The notes: generated from the letters alone by a model not told the origin. A stretch of DNA of 64,000 nt from Ligula intestinalis (GCA_036362985.1 JAYGXS010000001.1:43337111-43401110); one strand, 5' to 3'; shown: positions 34,101 to 42,126, counted from the first letter of the stretch. Numbers and translations are program-made.

Positions 34101-36211
34101 CGAGCATAAAACGCGTTACGAAAAGCAGCAGAAAGTTTCGAAGAGGAATCAGAGACATTGAAGCGATCCAGGGAGAAATAAGGAGCGAAAACTGAAAATA
34201 AAAACAAACGTGACTTCAAGTAGGCGGCAAACGTCACTGACTGCAGATAATTTTACGAAACTGAAACAACTGGTAGTCTCCATTTGCGACTAATAAGTAT
34301 TTGTTTTCAAACAGGTGACGAACCTCGTTTTCTGGCCATGGTATTTCGATCTCCTGTAAATATGTTTTCGTTATAAAGGGCAGTAATTATGCAGGATAAT
34401 CCCCTAAAGAAAACATTTGAACTGACAAAGGCGCAGCACTGTTTTTAGGCCAAACAAAACGCTGTCACAATGTTTATGGCGCGAATAGTTCCGTCCTTTT
34501 TTAGGTAAGAGGCTCAAGTAGTGTTCCTTGCCTATTGAGAAAACTTGCGACGTTTCTTGCTTCAGATAGATTCCCTAAGCAGCATGGAGTATGCGAGTAC
34601 CGTTAGTGTTCAGGTATACGACTGCTGGCATTCGAATTGCTATTACGTGTGTTGCTGAAGATAGGCACTACACGCTTAGGCAGCAAAACTTCAGACATGC
34701 TCGCGAAGATGACCGCTGTCCTTATAACAATTTTGAGGCGAGAAATCAACTTAAAATTATCAAACATGATGACGTGGATCCAAGGCATTTAAACAGTTCC
34801 TTTACACAAATCGGAAATGTTAAAGATGCCAAAAGCAGAGCAGGCTACGGTTGACTGTAAAAGCGAGAAAAAACCACCATAGAGGGCAAGATGGACTAGA
34901 AGGAAGCTTACATCTTGATATTCAGCAAGAGACGTCAGGTAAGACATACAGAGTCGCAGTTTCATCTCCAGTGTCATCGGCTCCAGACAGAATGAGCCCA
35001 ATCGGTTGCTAAAACCCACGTCATTCGTAGATCTAGGATCTAAAGGTGAGAGAATGGAAACGTATGACTATAATTATATGACGTAGGATTATAAGCAACA
35101 ACTATGGCAGTTATTTGGGCCGAAATTCTTAGTCACCACTAGGTGACTCGAGGTTAACGCTGATCAACCTGCACAGCACGGCCATCGCTTTTTCCATTCA
35201 GTTTAAGCAGGATTTAATTGCAAGACAGATTCAACACAAGAAGGGGATGCGTTTCCATTCCGTGCCTGACTACGCGCTATCTTCTCTGATCTACATGTTT
35301 CACAATGCATCCTTGCTTTGTATTTTTGTTAGGGAAGGCGTCTCACATATTTATAACTGTGGCTGTCAGTCATTCTATGGGAGTCTGCCGGACACCCGGC
35401 AGGCCTAATGATGTAGCACTGTCATCAGGACTAACAGGGGGAATATAAGCAAAGAAAATTCAAGTAATATTAAGTCGACTACCAGAAAAAAACCTACTCT
35501 GGTGTATATCCTTTTCAAGTTGGGCAATGTAGGACGACATACGATTGAGTACGATCGGAACCTAATGCAAATAATAGGGCTAAACATAATTAAACTGCAT
35601 ACCAGTTCGATGTTGCGATGTTTAGTGACGTACAACAACTCCGCATTATCTAATATGGACCCAAGGAGGAGGAGGGCGTAGCAATTGGTTGGTTCTGCAT
35701 CACTGAGAGCCAATTTGTACAGCGTGTTGACTGTGATATCCTACAAGAGCGTGCATGAAAAACAGATAGAATCAACTACCCCCTCTCCGACAGTAAAAGA
35801 CAAGGTCACACCAAAGTGTATGCTGCAGAGGAGGCGAGCGGCAGCTCTGACAGTGGGGTCATTGGGGTCGTCGTTGCCACAGAGGTAGTCAGTGAGTCGC
35901 TCAAAAAAAGAGTCATGCAGGGTGATGAGACGTAGTAGTTGGCCGAGCTCACAATTGGAGTCAGTTCGGAGGGGATGACGATCATCGAGGGGATCGGGGT
36001 CAGTTCTGTAGAATATGTTGATTTGTTCTTCGAACAACTCAGAAAACCTAGAGGGTATCGGTAGAGGGGAGGGCCAACAAACAACTTACTTGGTGAGTAT
36101 GCTCTGTGGGTTGAAGCCGGGAGAGTTCCGAGCGTTGCGCCACTCTAGCATCAACTCCTCAAAGCGACCTGTCGGATGTAATTCGAGGTCGTCGTCGTTT
36201 GACATAGTCAT
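18649..36211 (-). CDS. DCAF1: DCAF1 (VprBP) homolog, CUL4-DDB1 ubiquitin ligase substrate receptor, 19 coding exons
   Basis: DCAF1 docks on DDB1 in the nucleus and recruits substrates to the CUL4-RBX1 ubiquitin ligase. Coding exons in transcript order: 36090-36211, 35780-36047, 35603-35740, 35494-35561, 34912-35032, 33814-34077, 32570-32749, 29881-30084, 29061-29788, 28496-28715, 27548-27983, 26995-27222, 25544-25809, 23923-24294, 21851-22122, 21584-21671, 19657-20050, 19288-19538, 18649-19107. Every junction is GT-AG, all phases agree, and the total is 5,079 nt (1,692 residues plus stop; human about 1,500). Landmarks: DPDPLDDRHP near residue 60, LTFEALRLLANLL near 262, LisH near 975-1005, FHPNGLEVI in the propeller, WDxR motifs at about 1368 and 1426, acidic tail from 1541. 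The start is placed at ATG 36211; an in-frame ATG at 36235 is possible. Small undetected exons cannot be excluded, particularly after the fourth exon, where human DCAF1 has a long disordered insert. Confidence 0.95.
18931..19072 (+). repeat. ATC/GTC trinucleotide repeat encoding the DCAF1 acidic tail
   Basis: Interrupted (ATC/GTC) triplets on the plus strand, GAT/GAC on the coding strand. Prone to length change by slippage, so copy number may vary between individuals or be miscalled in the assembly. Confidence 0.85.
19288..19538 (-). CDS. DCAF1: DCAF1 exon 18 (last WD40 blade)
   Basis: Residues 1457-1540. MFRTVDALDYSLIASVDVK and LDFTGQYLALIA and CRIYCIGRKR match human FRTFNATDYKPIATIDVK and the CRLYEVGRQR that precedes the acidic tail. 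Acceptor TTGTAAG, donor CGA|GTATGT. Confidence 0.95.
19657..20050 (-). CDS. DCAF1: DCAF1 exon 17 (both WDxR DDB1-docking motifs)
   Basis: Residues 1326-1456. VYDLTTGSKIADLF, DNLVLNDGVVWDLRSS, VSGVFHPNGLEVI and VWDMRTWRLLHTVQALD are nearly identical to human. WDLR and WDMR are the two WDxR motifs known to contact DDB1. Between them lies an insert of about 20 residues (from HFRKGLSNLQ to SHRP) before IHKIDKF that human lacks. Acceptor TTTGTCTAG, donor GCCG|GTATGC. Confidence 0.97.
20051..21583 (-). other. DCAF1 intron 16
   Basis: About 1.5 kb between exons 16 and 17. It holds a C-run near 21333-21346; nothing else recognised. Confidence 0.7.
21584..21671 (-). CDS. DCAF1: DCAF1 exon 16 (WD40)
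   Basis: Residues 1296-1325. YGEFCRTGLQNKVVATSGK corresponds to human YVEFSKHSQDRVIGTKGD. Acceptor CTACCAG, donor AAA|GTAAGT. Confidence 0.9.
21851..22122 (-). CDS. DCAF1: DCAF1 exon 15 (WD40)
   Basis: Residues 1206-1295. GAFLGTTSGAVTWVNVEDG and PISRLEHSRDGRRLLVCADW fit human RFLMLGTCTGQLKLYNV and [20 protein letters not shown]. It ends with a six-Gly run (GIGGGGGGNGS) not present in human. Acceptor TGGCACAG, donor CTCAT|GTAAGC. Confidence 0.92.
22123..23922 (-). other. DCAF1 intron 14
   Basis: About 1.8 kb between exons 14 and 15. No repeat or coding segment recognised. Confidence 0.7.
23923..24294 (-). CDS. DCAF1: DCAF1 exon 14
   Basis: Residues 1082-1205 (124 codons). SLSKIVESFLLHQHAQC, CPRFSLYHPHRCPEPQQ, DRRFIHSRFQPISVVREL and DEDV correspond to human LDSIITEYLREQHARC, CPPFSLFTPHQCPEPKQ and DRHLIFSRFRPISVFRE. 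This leads into the WD40 propeller. Acceptor GTCCATAG, donor TCT|GTAAGT. Confidence 0.95.
24568..24655 (-). ncRNA. Hammerhead-like unit, copy A
   Basis: On the minus strand CTGACGA (24633-24639) is followed by a GGC/GCC hairpin and GAAA (24615-24618), the order of a hammerhead core, with a GTC further on as the potential cleavage triplet. Stem III needs a bulged G and stem I has mismatches, so activity is doubtful. Confidence 0.35.
24663..24735 (-). repeat. tRNA-like (pol III promoter-like) sequence
   Basis: The minus strand carries an A-box-like AGTTCATTAGTAGAGCG and a perfect B-box-like GGATTCGAATCC (24673-24684) at tRNA-like spacing, but no good acceptor stem. Best explained as a tRNA-derived SINE remnant or tRNA pseudogene in DCAF1 intron 13. 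Confidence 0.5.
24868..24940 (-). ncRNA. Hammerhead-like unit, copy B (core lost)
   Basis: Shares CACCTGCAGAT(G/A)ATGG, GAGACCGGAAT and the GGCTAATAAGCC-type hairpin region with copy A, but the CTGACGA and GAAA blocks are not conserved (ATAAA instead). A dead copy of the same repeat. Confidence 0.35.
25544..25809 (-). CDS. DCAF1: DCAF1 exon 13 (end of LisH motif, low-complexity linker)
   Basis: Residues 993-1081. GLHEAAAALQREANL completes the LisH motif (human GLGETATVLTKEADL). The rest is an Ala/Pro/Ser/Thr-rich linker, also disordered in human. Acceptor CCGCGCCAG, donor AAG|GTACAC. Confidence 0.92.
26995..27222 (-). CDS. DCAF1: DCAF1 exon 12 (start of LisH motif)
   Basis: Residues 917-992. 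VLMKEPILPDRLVEHAEFC matches human LMKEPVLQDKRSDHVKFC; ELLELIWRHLQAKG opens the LisH dimerisation motif (human LLLLIRNHLISKG). Acceptor ATTTTTAG, donor AAGG|GTAAAC. Confidence 0.93.
27548..27983 (-). CDS. DCAF1: DCAF1 exon 11
   Basis: Residues 772-916. A Ser/Pro/Ala-rich N-terminal half (SARKRRLDSILAPSYE) precedes the conserved LLLQQLDVKQPISEADSV and RTLACRGLVGLARS and LAKLPLF, equivalent to human KMPITDADQIRALACKALVGLSRS. Acceptor CTTTTCTAG, donor AAGG|GTTCTC. Confidence 0.93.
28496..28715 (-). CDS. DCAF1: DCAF1 exon 10
   Basis: Residues 698-771. VGVQKAILSFICTLVYRP aligns with human IQKSALQIIINCVCGP. Acceptor TTTTTGTAG, donor AAG|GTACTT. Confidence 0.9.
29061..29788 (-). CDS. DCAF1: DCAF1 exon 9 (longest exon)
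   Basis: Residues 456-697. YSTEQMNRLLALLV matches human YTHEQIVEMMEFLI, and LAVDILNIMSLSYSLAE matches ALDVLAILTVVPKIQLQLAE. The second half is a basic (RRRRRDEG) then acidic (EEEQDLDDEDD) low-complexity insert with no human counterpart of this length; it partly explains the longer protein. Donor CTGCT|GTGAGT. Confidence 0.92.
29799..29816 (+). repeat. GA microsatellite
   Basis: A (GA) run of about nine units, just upstream of the exon 9 acceptor of DCAF1. On the coding strand it forms a CT-rich polypyrimidine tract. Confidence 0.8.
29881..30084 (-). CDS. DCAF1: DCAF1 exon 8
   Basis: Residues 388-455 (68 codons). LCVLPIRLTEDEPSVQK corresponds to the human LEILNL...SDDEIFASR stretch and EPPRIVAAAGNR to the segment before the THEQ helix. 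Acceptor CTCTATGCAG, donor CGG|GTAGGT. Conservation is weaker than in flanking exons, but both junction phases fit. Confidence 0.85.
31140..31192 (-). ncRNA. Hammerhead, defective mirror copy
   Basis: The minus strand repeats stem II, GAAA and stem III of the intact copy, but the repeat ends inside the core: CCGATGA replaces CTGATGA (U4 to C) and the 5' strand of stem I does not pair. Predicted inactive. It lies on the DCAF1 coding strand. Confidence 0.75.
31266..31310 (+). ncRNA. Hammerhead ribozyme, core fully conserved
   Basis: Stem I 5' strand CTTGG (31266-31270); core CTGATGA (31271-31277); stem II GGCT/AGCC with AATA loop (31279-31290); core GAA plus A15.1 (31292-31295); stem III ACAG/CTGT with a UU loop (31295-31304); predicted cleavage after GUA at 31305; stem I 3' strand TCAAG (31306-31310) pairs 5 bp, including one G-U. 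The only departure from the usual consensus is an A-C mismatch at the base of stem II (10.1-11.1). Very short stem III is typical of hammerheads in Penelope-like elements and retrozymes. It lies antisense to DCAF1. Confidence 0.85.
32570..32749 (-). CDS. DCAF1: DCAF1 exon 7
   Basis: Residues 328-387 (60 codons). MYSLWLIECAHPSARC and FELFREHQGLRYLYNA align with human YTLWLMECSHASGCC and LELFDRYDGLRRLVN. Acceptor CCTTTAG, donor GCG|GTAGGT. It is followed by the largest intron (30085-32569), which holds the hammerhead palindrome. Confidence 0.95.
32821..32869 (+). repeat. Solitary terminus of the 15.6-kb foldback family
   Basis: CCTTTTAGCAAGTACCTAGG through AAGTTACAACGTCAA matches the right terminal repeat at 15876-15922, with one or two changes. 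No opposite arm is found nearby. It lies in DCAF1 intron 6. Confidence 0.75.
33721..33760 (+). repeat. CCACG pentanucleotide, eight perfect units
   Basis: Eight uninterrupted CCACG units within DCAF1 intron 6, about 50 bp from the exon 6 donor. Confidence 0.95.
33814..34077 (-). CDS. DCAF1: DCAF1 exon 6
   Basis: Residues 240-327 (88 codons). LTFEALRLLANLL, VPRPSVAATAVSVVLYY and DAMERV are near-identical to the human armadillo-like region. Acceptor TCCTGTACAG, donor CGG|GTAAGT. Confidence 0.95.
34912..35032 (-). CDS. DCAF1: DCAF1 exon 5
   Basis: Residues 199-239, containing CLEPMTLEMKLRLCMSYLT and LAEYQD, which match human [24 protein letters not shown]. Acceptor GATCCTAG, donor GAT|GTAAGC. 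Confidence 0.9.
35494..35561 (-). CDS. DCAF1: DCAF1 exon 4
   Basis: Residues 177-198, VPIVLNRMSSYIAQLEKD, equivalent to the human LVAIVLRRLREL helix. I place the donor at AGAGTAG|GTTTTT because that gives the phase needed by exon 5; a nearby A|GTAGGT does not. In human a disordered segment of more than 100 residues follows here, absent from this model. Confidence 0.75.
35603..35740 (-). CDS. DCAF1: DCAF1 exon 3
   Basis: Residues 131-176 (46 whole codons), starting DITVNTLYKLALSDAEP, with YALLLLGSILDNAEL matching the helical repeat that reads YSTGLLGGAMEN in human. Acceptor CTTGTAG, donor CTG|GTATGC. Confidence 0.9.
35780..36047 (-). CDS. DCAF1: DCAF1 exon 2
   Basis: Residues 41-130. Contains DPDPLDDRHPLR, one of the most conserved stretches of DCAF1 (human DPDPFDDRHPGR), then GQLLRL and AAARLLCSI. 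The acceptor is CTCTAG|G and the donor GGG|GTAGTT. Confidence 0.93.
36090..36211 (-). CDS. DCAF1: DCAF1 exon 1 (start codon exon)
   Basis: Encodes residues 1-40 from MTMSNDDDLELHPTG, with FEELMLEW corresponding to the short helix at the N terminus of animal DCAF1. Ends at CTCACCAA|GTAAGT, leaving two bases of a Lys codon. The upstream in-frame ATG (36233-36235) would add eight residues. Confidence 0.8.
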
Positions 36212-36235
36212 GAACGATGGAAGTAAACTGGGCAT

Positions 36236-37275
36236 AGAAAGAGAGCACTCAAGAGTATGACATATGACGGCAAGATAAAATTTTGAAAAATTGAAACCAT
36301 CACAAAAAAGCAATGAAAAAACTCAAAGAGTCATTTATGGTTCATAAACAGGGAGAGGTGGTATAGGAGACGAAGGGTTGAGGGACCGTATACTACCAAA
36401 ATACTCGATATTCATAAAGAAAAGGCGAGTGAACTTGAAGCTCCTTCTCAGTAATGCAGGTGTACGTATACATCTGAAACGTACATTTCGTAAATTGTCA
36501 GATGGATGTTAGGGTTATGTGTGGCTCTTAAATTTATACTTCTTACTTTATTGAAAACAAGACGTAAGGCAATTGCACTTTCAATTTGATCCAAATGGGT
36601 TTTTGGGCTCTAAATGTGGAAGAATTCTTCCATGAAGAAGATAGCGTAAGAAGGACATAGAGCGAATCAGAATATCCAGCGTACAAATGAACAAGGTAGC
36701 ACTCAACGTTCATCAGAAACTTGTGGGACCTCAAGATACCGGGAGCTTGACCCATGAACAGTAAAGATCCAAGACTGGGGAAGATGGGTTGCCTATTAGC
36801 CTAGATGATTGCTACTTGATGCATCTACTTACGGTATTACGAACCATGCTACGGCTTCCGTGAGAACCGATGCACTCCGGAATCTCGGTCCATTGGTGTG
36901 GGCGACCAGTATGCGGGCTGGAGTACTCAACCGGGAAGCTCTTGGTATTGTGTGTTGAAATGTGCTAACTTTTCTAAACCTTGGTACAAAAAGTCTAACG
37001 GCGCGCAGTTTTTACCAGTACCAAGTGGATATATGCTACCTATCAGAAGTCCGAATCCCTTAGTCAGGCGCACGGGAAATCAAAATCCTGGGAGTCAACT
37101 CCCACTTCATTCTATATCACAGCTGCCTATGCACCCCCTCCCCTAGACACGGTGTGGTTATTGGCCTTTCGGAACAAGCAAACCGTGCACTATTTGCATG
37201 AGAACCAGCCAGTGAAGGGTCACTTTACTAACATCTCTGTTGCCAATGCAAGCGAACATGCTATTGTGCTGTGAT
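36236..37275. other. Upstream region of DCAF1
   Basis: Expected to hold the DCAF1 5' UTR and promoter (minus strand). No TATA box, CpG cluster or upstream coding exon could be assigned. The small frames here show no recognisable motif. Confidence 0.4.
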
Positions 37276-37363
37276 TATGGCTCTGATGATGAACCCGCAA
37301 CGGATATCAAAACGACAGGCGAATAAAAGTATTGTATCAGGGATCGAGTCATCTTCTTCTTAA
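37276..37363 (+). ncRNA. Degenerate hammerhead-type retroelement terminus
   Basis: CTGATGA at 37283-37289 is followed by a short CCG/CGG hairpin, AAAAC in place of GAAAC, GACAGG, an AATAAA-containing block, TTGTATCAGGGATCG and a TCTTCTTCTT tail. The order equals that of the copies at 38085 and (inverted) 1853. Stem II is eroded and G12 is lost, so cleavage is unlikely. Confidence 0.5.
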
Positions 37364-37905
37364 CATCTCTGTGTATGCACCAAGCTCATCAAGCGGATAG
37401 AGCAATAAGAAGGCATTCTACTCACAGCTGTGGATGTTAGTTAAAAGATTCCCTCGCCATGATTCATTGATTGTTGTGGTAGCGCATACGGGTCCGAACA
37501 TGCTTTTGTTCGCACACGCCTGAAGTTTTATCTATTATCTAAAACCACATGCGAGACGCCTCGATGTAGCAAAACTCCGGCAACCCAGCACTGCCGAGGC
37601 TCTGAGCACAGAGATCCAGTCTTTTTTACGACCCGAGGCGACAGTGAAGGCAATGGCCAATGGTCATCACTGAAAACATCAGTCCACAGGGCGGCCAAGA
37701 TTCCTTCAGTGGTGCCGCAGTGACTGGCTCAACGGAAGAACCCTGCAGTTCTCTGTCTAGACGACTCGAGTCAGGTACCACAATGACACTTCCTTCCATC
37801 AACTCCGGAAAATGACATCAAAGTCGGCTATAGATGACCGGCAGACATATTGATCCGAAACAGCGACCTCAATGGAGCAGGTCTCAAATGTTGATTGCAT
37901 TGGAA

Positions 37906-37951
37906 AAGAAGAAGAAGAAGAAGAAGAAGAAGAAGAAGAAGAAGAAGAAGC
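37906..37951 (+). repeat. GAA microsatellite
   Basis: About 15 (GAA) units immediately preceding the left arm of the gap-flanking inverted repeat; it corresponds to an expanded TTC tail of the hammerhead-family repeat. Confidence 0.9.
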
Positions 37952-37984
37952 GATCACTGGAACAAGAGGTTTATTGTCCTGACG
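37949..37984 (-). repeat. Left arm of inverted repeat at assembly gap (hammerhead-family tail)
   Basis: The last 36 bases before the gap (AAGCGATCACTGG ... TCCTGACG) are the exact reverse complement of the first 36 bases after it. This is the tail segment that follows the ribozyme core in the family, so the core would lie inside the gap. Confidence 0.85.
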
Positions 37985-38084
37985 NNNNNNNNNNNNNNNN
38001 NNNNNNNNNNNNNNNNNNNNNNNNNNNNNNNNNNNNNNNNNNNNNNNNNNNNNNNNNNNNNNNNNNNNNNNNNNNNNNNNNNNN
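37985..38084. other. Assembly gap (100 N) inside a palindrome
   Basis: Exactly 100 N between perfect inverted arms. The true spacer length is unknown. Confidence 0.98.
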
Positions 38085-38129
38085 CGTCAGGACAATAAAC
38101 CTCTTGTTCCAGTGATCGCTTCTTCTTCT
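38085..38129 (+). repeat. Right arm of inverted repeat at assembly gap (hammerhead-family tail)
   Basis: CGTCAGGACAATAAACC followed by TTGTTCCAGTGATCGC and TTCTTCTTCT. CGTC would be the 3' part of a minimal stem III with a GTC cleavage triplet, by comparison with the 37.28-kb copy. Confidence 0.7.
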
Positions 38130-38450
38130 GAACTGCTTTCTGGAAGTCGGATATTCCCCTCTATTGCACTCGAAAACTCTACCACATTGTCCACCAAGTT
38201 AGTGATACGTCCTCGACACTTAGCGGTTGTGTTTTCGACGTGAATGACAGATTTATGGCTGACAACGGCCAAAGTTCATCCTTGGCGTTAGTACTTCGAA
38301 CACCTCCAAAACTTTGATTAGCTACCAAGTACACCCCCGCTCTCCTCTGCAGCGGATTTTTATTCTTTTCCAGATTATGCAGTATCTTGCGATGGCCATT
38401 AAATGGAGAAATTGCAGACACAATACATAGGCCACACAACAACAAGGCGT
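38087..38450 (-). pseudogene. Possible Penelope-like element endonuclease remnant
   Basis: A minus frame includes NPLQRRAGVYLV, resembling the GVY start of a GIY-YIG endonuclease as found at the C terminus of Penelope-like polymerases. A second frame ends LPESSSEEEAITGTRGLLS within the hammerhead-family tail. A frameshift separates them. The assignment is tentative; it would give the hammerhead repeats a parent element. Confidence 0.3.
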
Positions 38451-38749
38451 CCAGAAAGGACGGTGTTCCCGTTGAAATCTAAAAGTCTTATGTCCAAAAT
38501 TAGACGCCTTGGCTCCATGGGGTGACTGAGAAAGCTTGGAGAGATTAATTAGTTCCCAATAACTGGGGTTCGAGCACCCTTCGTCTTCCTTCACAGGAGG
38601 TAAGACACAGTGCTAGAACTACCGCGATATAACCCTCACCGACATAGCTGTCAAGGTCTTCCCTTCTCATGGATTCCAGCCTGTACGTGACTCTAGAAGC
38701 CCAAACACGTCGGATTCCAAGCTGAGCGTGGATACGTTTATAAGATAGT

Positions 38750-39217
38750 CGCTCCGAGGCGCATTCTGAAACTGGTCATAGATGCCAACAACTGACAGTT
38801 GCCTGCTCTGTTGAATTTGTCGCTGCGTTCGATTCCGTCCATCGTCAGACCCTGTGATTAATAAGGGACCTAGATGGTATGTCAGTCAAAAGCAATGCCA
38901 TTAGCAACATCTATTATCGTTCCACCACTGAGCGAGTTCTTGTCCAGGACAATTTTTTCCAACAGTTTGATATCCCGTCTGATGTTCGACAAGGTCGCAT
39001 CCTGCCACCTATATTGTTAGACTACGCTATTATGGAAGGGCTCTAGGCGGATTTGACTGTGTGGAGTTTGCACCCGGACGACAGGTGACTGGCCTACACT
39101 ACATTGAAGATATCAACTTGATAACATCCAACTTTGGTTATCTACAGTCTGCGGTATCACAGGTTAATGAGATCGCTACTTCGGTCGGCTTATCCATAAA
39201 CGCTGAGAAGACCTATG
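38750..39217 (+). mobile_element. RTE-type reverse transcriptase relic, first part
   Basis: Reading across frames: FVAAFDSVHRQTL, DGMSVKSNAISNIYYRSTT, FDIPSDVRQGRILPPILLDYAI, then VEFAPGRQVTGLHYIEDINLI (the Y-x-D-D block, here YIED) and VGLSINAEKT. These are consecutive RT blocks of the flatworm RTE kind. Stops and frameshifts abound, and the second catalytic Asp pair is altered. Confidence 0.8.
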
Positions 39218-39782
39218 ACATTAATCGTGTCAATTTAATAATCGGGTTTAGTTGCTACGAATTGCGTGTTAGAATCCCGACATGGCTGAAGCGTGTGTCT
39301 TTAAGTCCGCTTAGTCACCAACCTACGCCTCGCTTCCTGTGCTGCATGTTCTTGGTCCCATTTTCTGTGCCCCTTGACCTCGTTAACTGCCTTCCCATTC
39401 GTTGACACACCACGAATTTTATTCCCATTTTCTTATTCACAATTTTCCACGGTCTTTGTTCCCCGCATTGTGTCCTTATTCCCCCCTCGTTCTTTGATTC
39501 ATGACCCATGTCCTTATTTCCTTATAAACTGGCATCAACGCGTCTGCATCATGCACACGACTACTCTTCTAAGCAATTCAAATGTATGTTCATCCTCCTT
39601 TTGATTTCTACCCCGTATTTTTTACCTATCGCACACGGTTATCTGTTTATTGCCATAAAACCACACTAAACCCGAGTTATTCCGACTGGCTTTTGACATA
39701 GTTTCTGACCTTGGGTGCGTCTATTCAGGTGACAAAACAAGCACTGAATCAGAATGGACTAAACAATATTAACAACCTACTT
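39218..39782 (+). other. Insert interrupting the RTE relic
   Basis: About 565 bp separate NAEKT from the SCIYDQKKAPL segment, which are adjacent in the parent protein. The insert is pyrimidine-rich on the plus strand, with no terminal repeats that I can see. Boundaries are approximate. Confidence 0.5.
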
Positions 39783-40485
39783 GATGTTGAGCTGCATCTA
39801 TGATCAAAAGAAGGCACCCCTGGTGATTAGTGACTGTAACTTGAAGAAGGAGACAGCTTCAAATATATCGCGGCGAGGCTACTGTCTAATGGGAAAAGTG
39901 AGGACTACGATGTCTCCCGAATCGATGCTGCCCACCGTGTTTTCTAAACCCTTCGAAAACGCCTATGGATCTGATGCGACACCTCCATCGTCCTGAAGAT
40001 CGGTGCGTACCGTGCATTCGTCAGTCCTCCTTTACGGTTGTTAATGCTGGCCTTTGAACGTTGAAGATGAGCGAAGACTCTAGGTATTTCACCACCACTG
40101 CCTGAGAGCTATCCTTCGAGTGAAGTAAACAGATTTCACATTTGCTGCGACAGTATGGTGAGGATATCTCTGGTTATCTAAGAATGACCAGTGAGGTGGT
40201 TCGCCGTCGTCTGCCTCACGAGCTCAGCTATACTGCCGTGGCTGTCTATCTGGAGGCATCGAAGAGGTAAATGCATGACCTGTATCGACACTTTTCGTCA
40301 AGGCATGCAAACGGTTTTTGAATCTTCGGCATTCGGTATCCGTCGCTGGAGTAGAGAATAGATTGAGCTGTCTAGATCTACTGCCGCAAATCGTCACACC
40401 TGGAAGTACAATAGGTGGCATCATGGAGGCCGCCTGAATCTTTATTATCACAACCGTACCAAGCACAACTGAGGAGTAAAGAGCA
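39783..40485 (+). mobile_element. RTE-type reverse transcriptase relic, C-terminal part
   Basis: Continues the copy at 38.75 kb: SCIYDQKKAPLVISDC, FKYIAARLLSNGKSEDYDV, SRIDAAHRVF, IVLKIGAYRAFVSPPL, then SYPSSEVNRF and HICCDSMVRISLVI. It matches the familiar tail of RTE polymerases (EEVDSFKYLGARLLPNG and following). Several frameshifts. Confidence 0.75.
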
Positions 40486-41715
40486 AGGTTAGCAATCAGA
40501 TGGCTTGAACGTTAAAACCTTTCATAAATTATTATATTGCATCCAAAGGAAGACCACGAACGGAAGGTTGTAGGCGACAACACTCTTGACACTTTCCTGG
40601 TGTACAGTTTTTGTTCACCTGTTGAAACCTTATCAGCGATCAGTAATTAAACCTTAACACTGAAACGAAAATTAGCAAACGTTATGAAACACGATGTAGG
40701 GCATCTTCACTCCCAGAAAGCAAAACACAATCACGGCCAACCCCTAGCAATCCGAATTACAGTACTGCCTGGCAAAGTCCGGTTATCTAAGTCTGGCAGT
40801 AGTGGTTAAGGCATCCGCGCCTGATATAATTTAGCATTGTATTATGGTAGCATATATGACCGAGCCTGCACATTTGAAAATGCAGTCACGTTACACCAGA
40901 AAATGAAAATTGCGTTCGTTGTATGGAACGGCAACTCCCTTCGCGGAGCATAAACAGAATTAACAGGCCGGGTTTCATACAGAATTAAACTTGTATATGC
41001 CCCCATTAAAAGGATCGGGGGAAGTTTGAAGAAAGCATTTGTGATTTTGACCTTAAAGCTTATAAGCCGTAGGAAGTTTTGCAAGCGATTTTAGAACACG
41101 CACCACACTGTGGTTAGATTTGGTGAAGCCCGAATGTACCGGTAGAAACTTCACGGCAAAAGGAACATACATGTGCTCTTAGAGGAAAGAAACTGTCACA
41201 TGTCTTAAGACCAACTAATTGGATGAGGGAACTGTGCTGATAGTGCAGCAAGTTGTCACCACTTCTACAGCTAAGGTGGTACAGTCGACCCTTCGGAAGC
41301 GTCATTTGCTGAAAGACTGTTTGAGTTTCCTTCTTCGTCGTGTTGGAATATGTCATTGAGTTTTGTTTGCAAATGGTGCATATTCTGGCAGTACTAGGGG
41401 TTTGAACACGAAATACTGGCATGATAATACTAAATAAGTGCACAGACAATGATCATAAACACATGCCACTGATCAACACTCTAACGCCCGAAAATCCATG
41501 AAACCAGGACTTATAAGAGATTATTGTAGTACGACTATGTTTTCTAAATAAGCTGCAAAAGACATAAAAAACCAAAACATAAATTGGAACGATTGCCAAC
41601 TTGCAAATATGACTGGGGAAAACAATTCGTTTTAAGCATGATAACGACACCGTGAATCAGACAACATAAATTTTATGTACGACTACACAAGGAGATACCA
41701 AAACAAGATACAGTA

Positions 41716-41791
41716 GTCGCCGGTTGTTAAGCCCACCTCGGGCCCAGACCAAATTGGACTTACAAAGTGGCTGGGCTTATTAACCGGCGAC
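41716..41791. repeat. Short inverted repeat (20-bp arms)
   Basis: GTCGCCGGTTGTTAAGCCCA and, 36 bp later, its reverse complement with two mismatches (TGGGCTTATTAACCGGCGAC). Could be a miniature foldback element. Confidence 0.65.
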
Positions 41792-42126
41792 AATTGTAAC
41801 AACTATTACAATCACCGAATAATTTGTGGACATTACGATTGTCCACATCAAGGAGGGAAATTGGGTAAGGGAATACACTTAAATTACAGAAATCAAATAC
41901 CCTGAAACGACAGAGGCAGATATACTGGTGTAACGAGACATAAAAACGCCGAAAATAACTGGGGAACAAACACCTGAAACGCTTTGGATTTTACAAAATA
42001 GTAAAACGGGATTTGCAGCATGCGAAAAAGTTGTGATAATAAATTCCTCTTAAAGACCCCCTATAACAGCTTAAATTGAACAGAAAACACAAGCTCCCCC
42101 TAAATAATACTTTCACGCGACTTGCT

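Noticed and set aside
37834..38115. Lys-rich frame across the GAA repeat and N gap
   Set aside because: Translation of a microsatellite and unknown bases.
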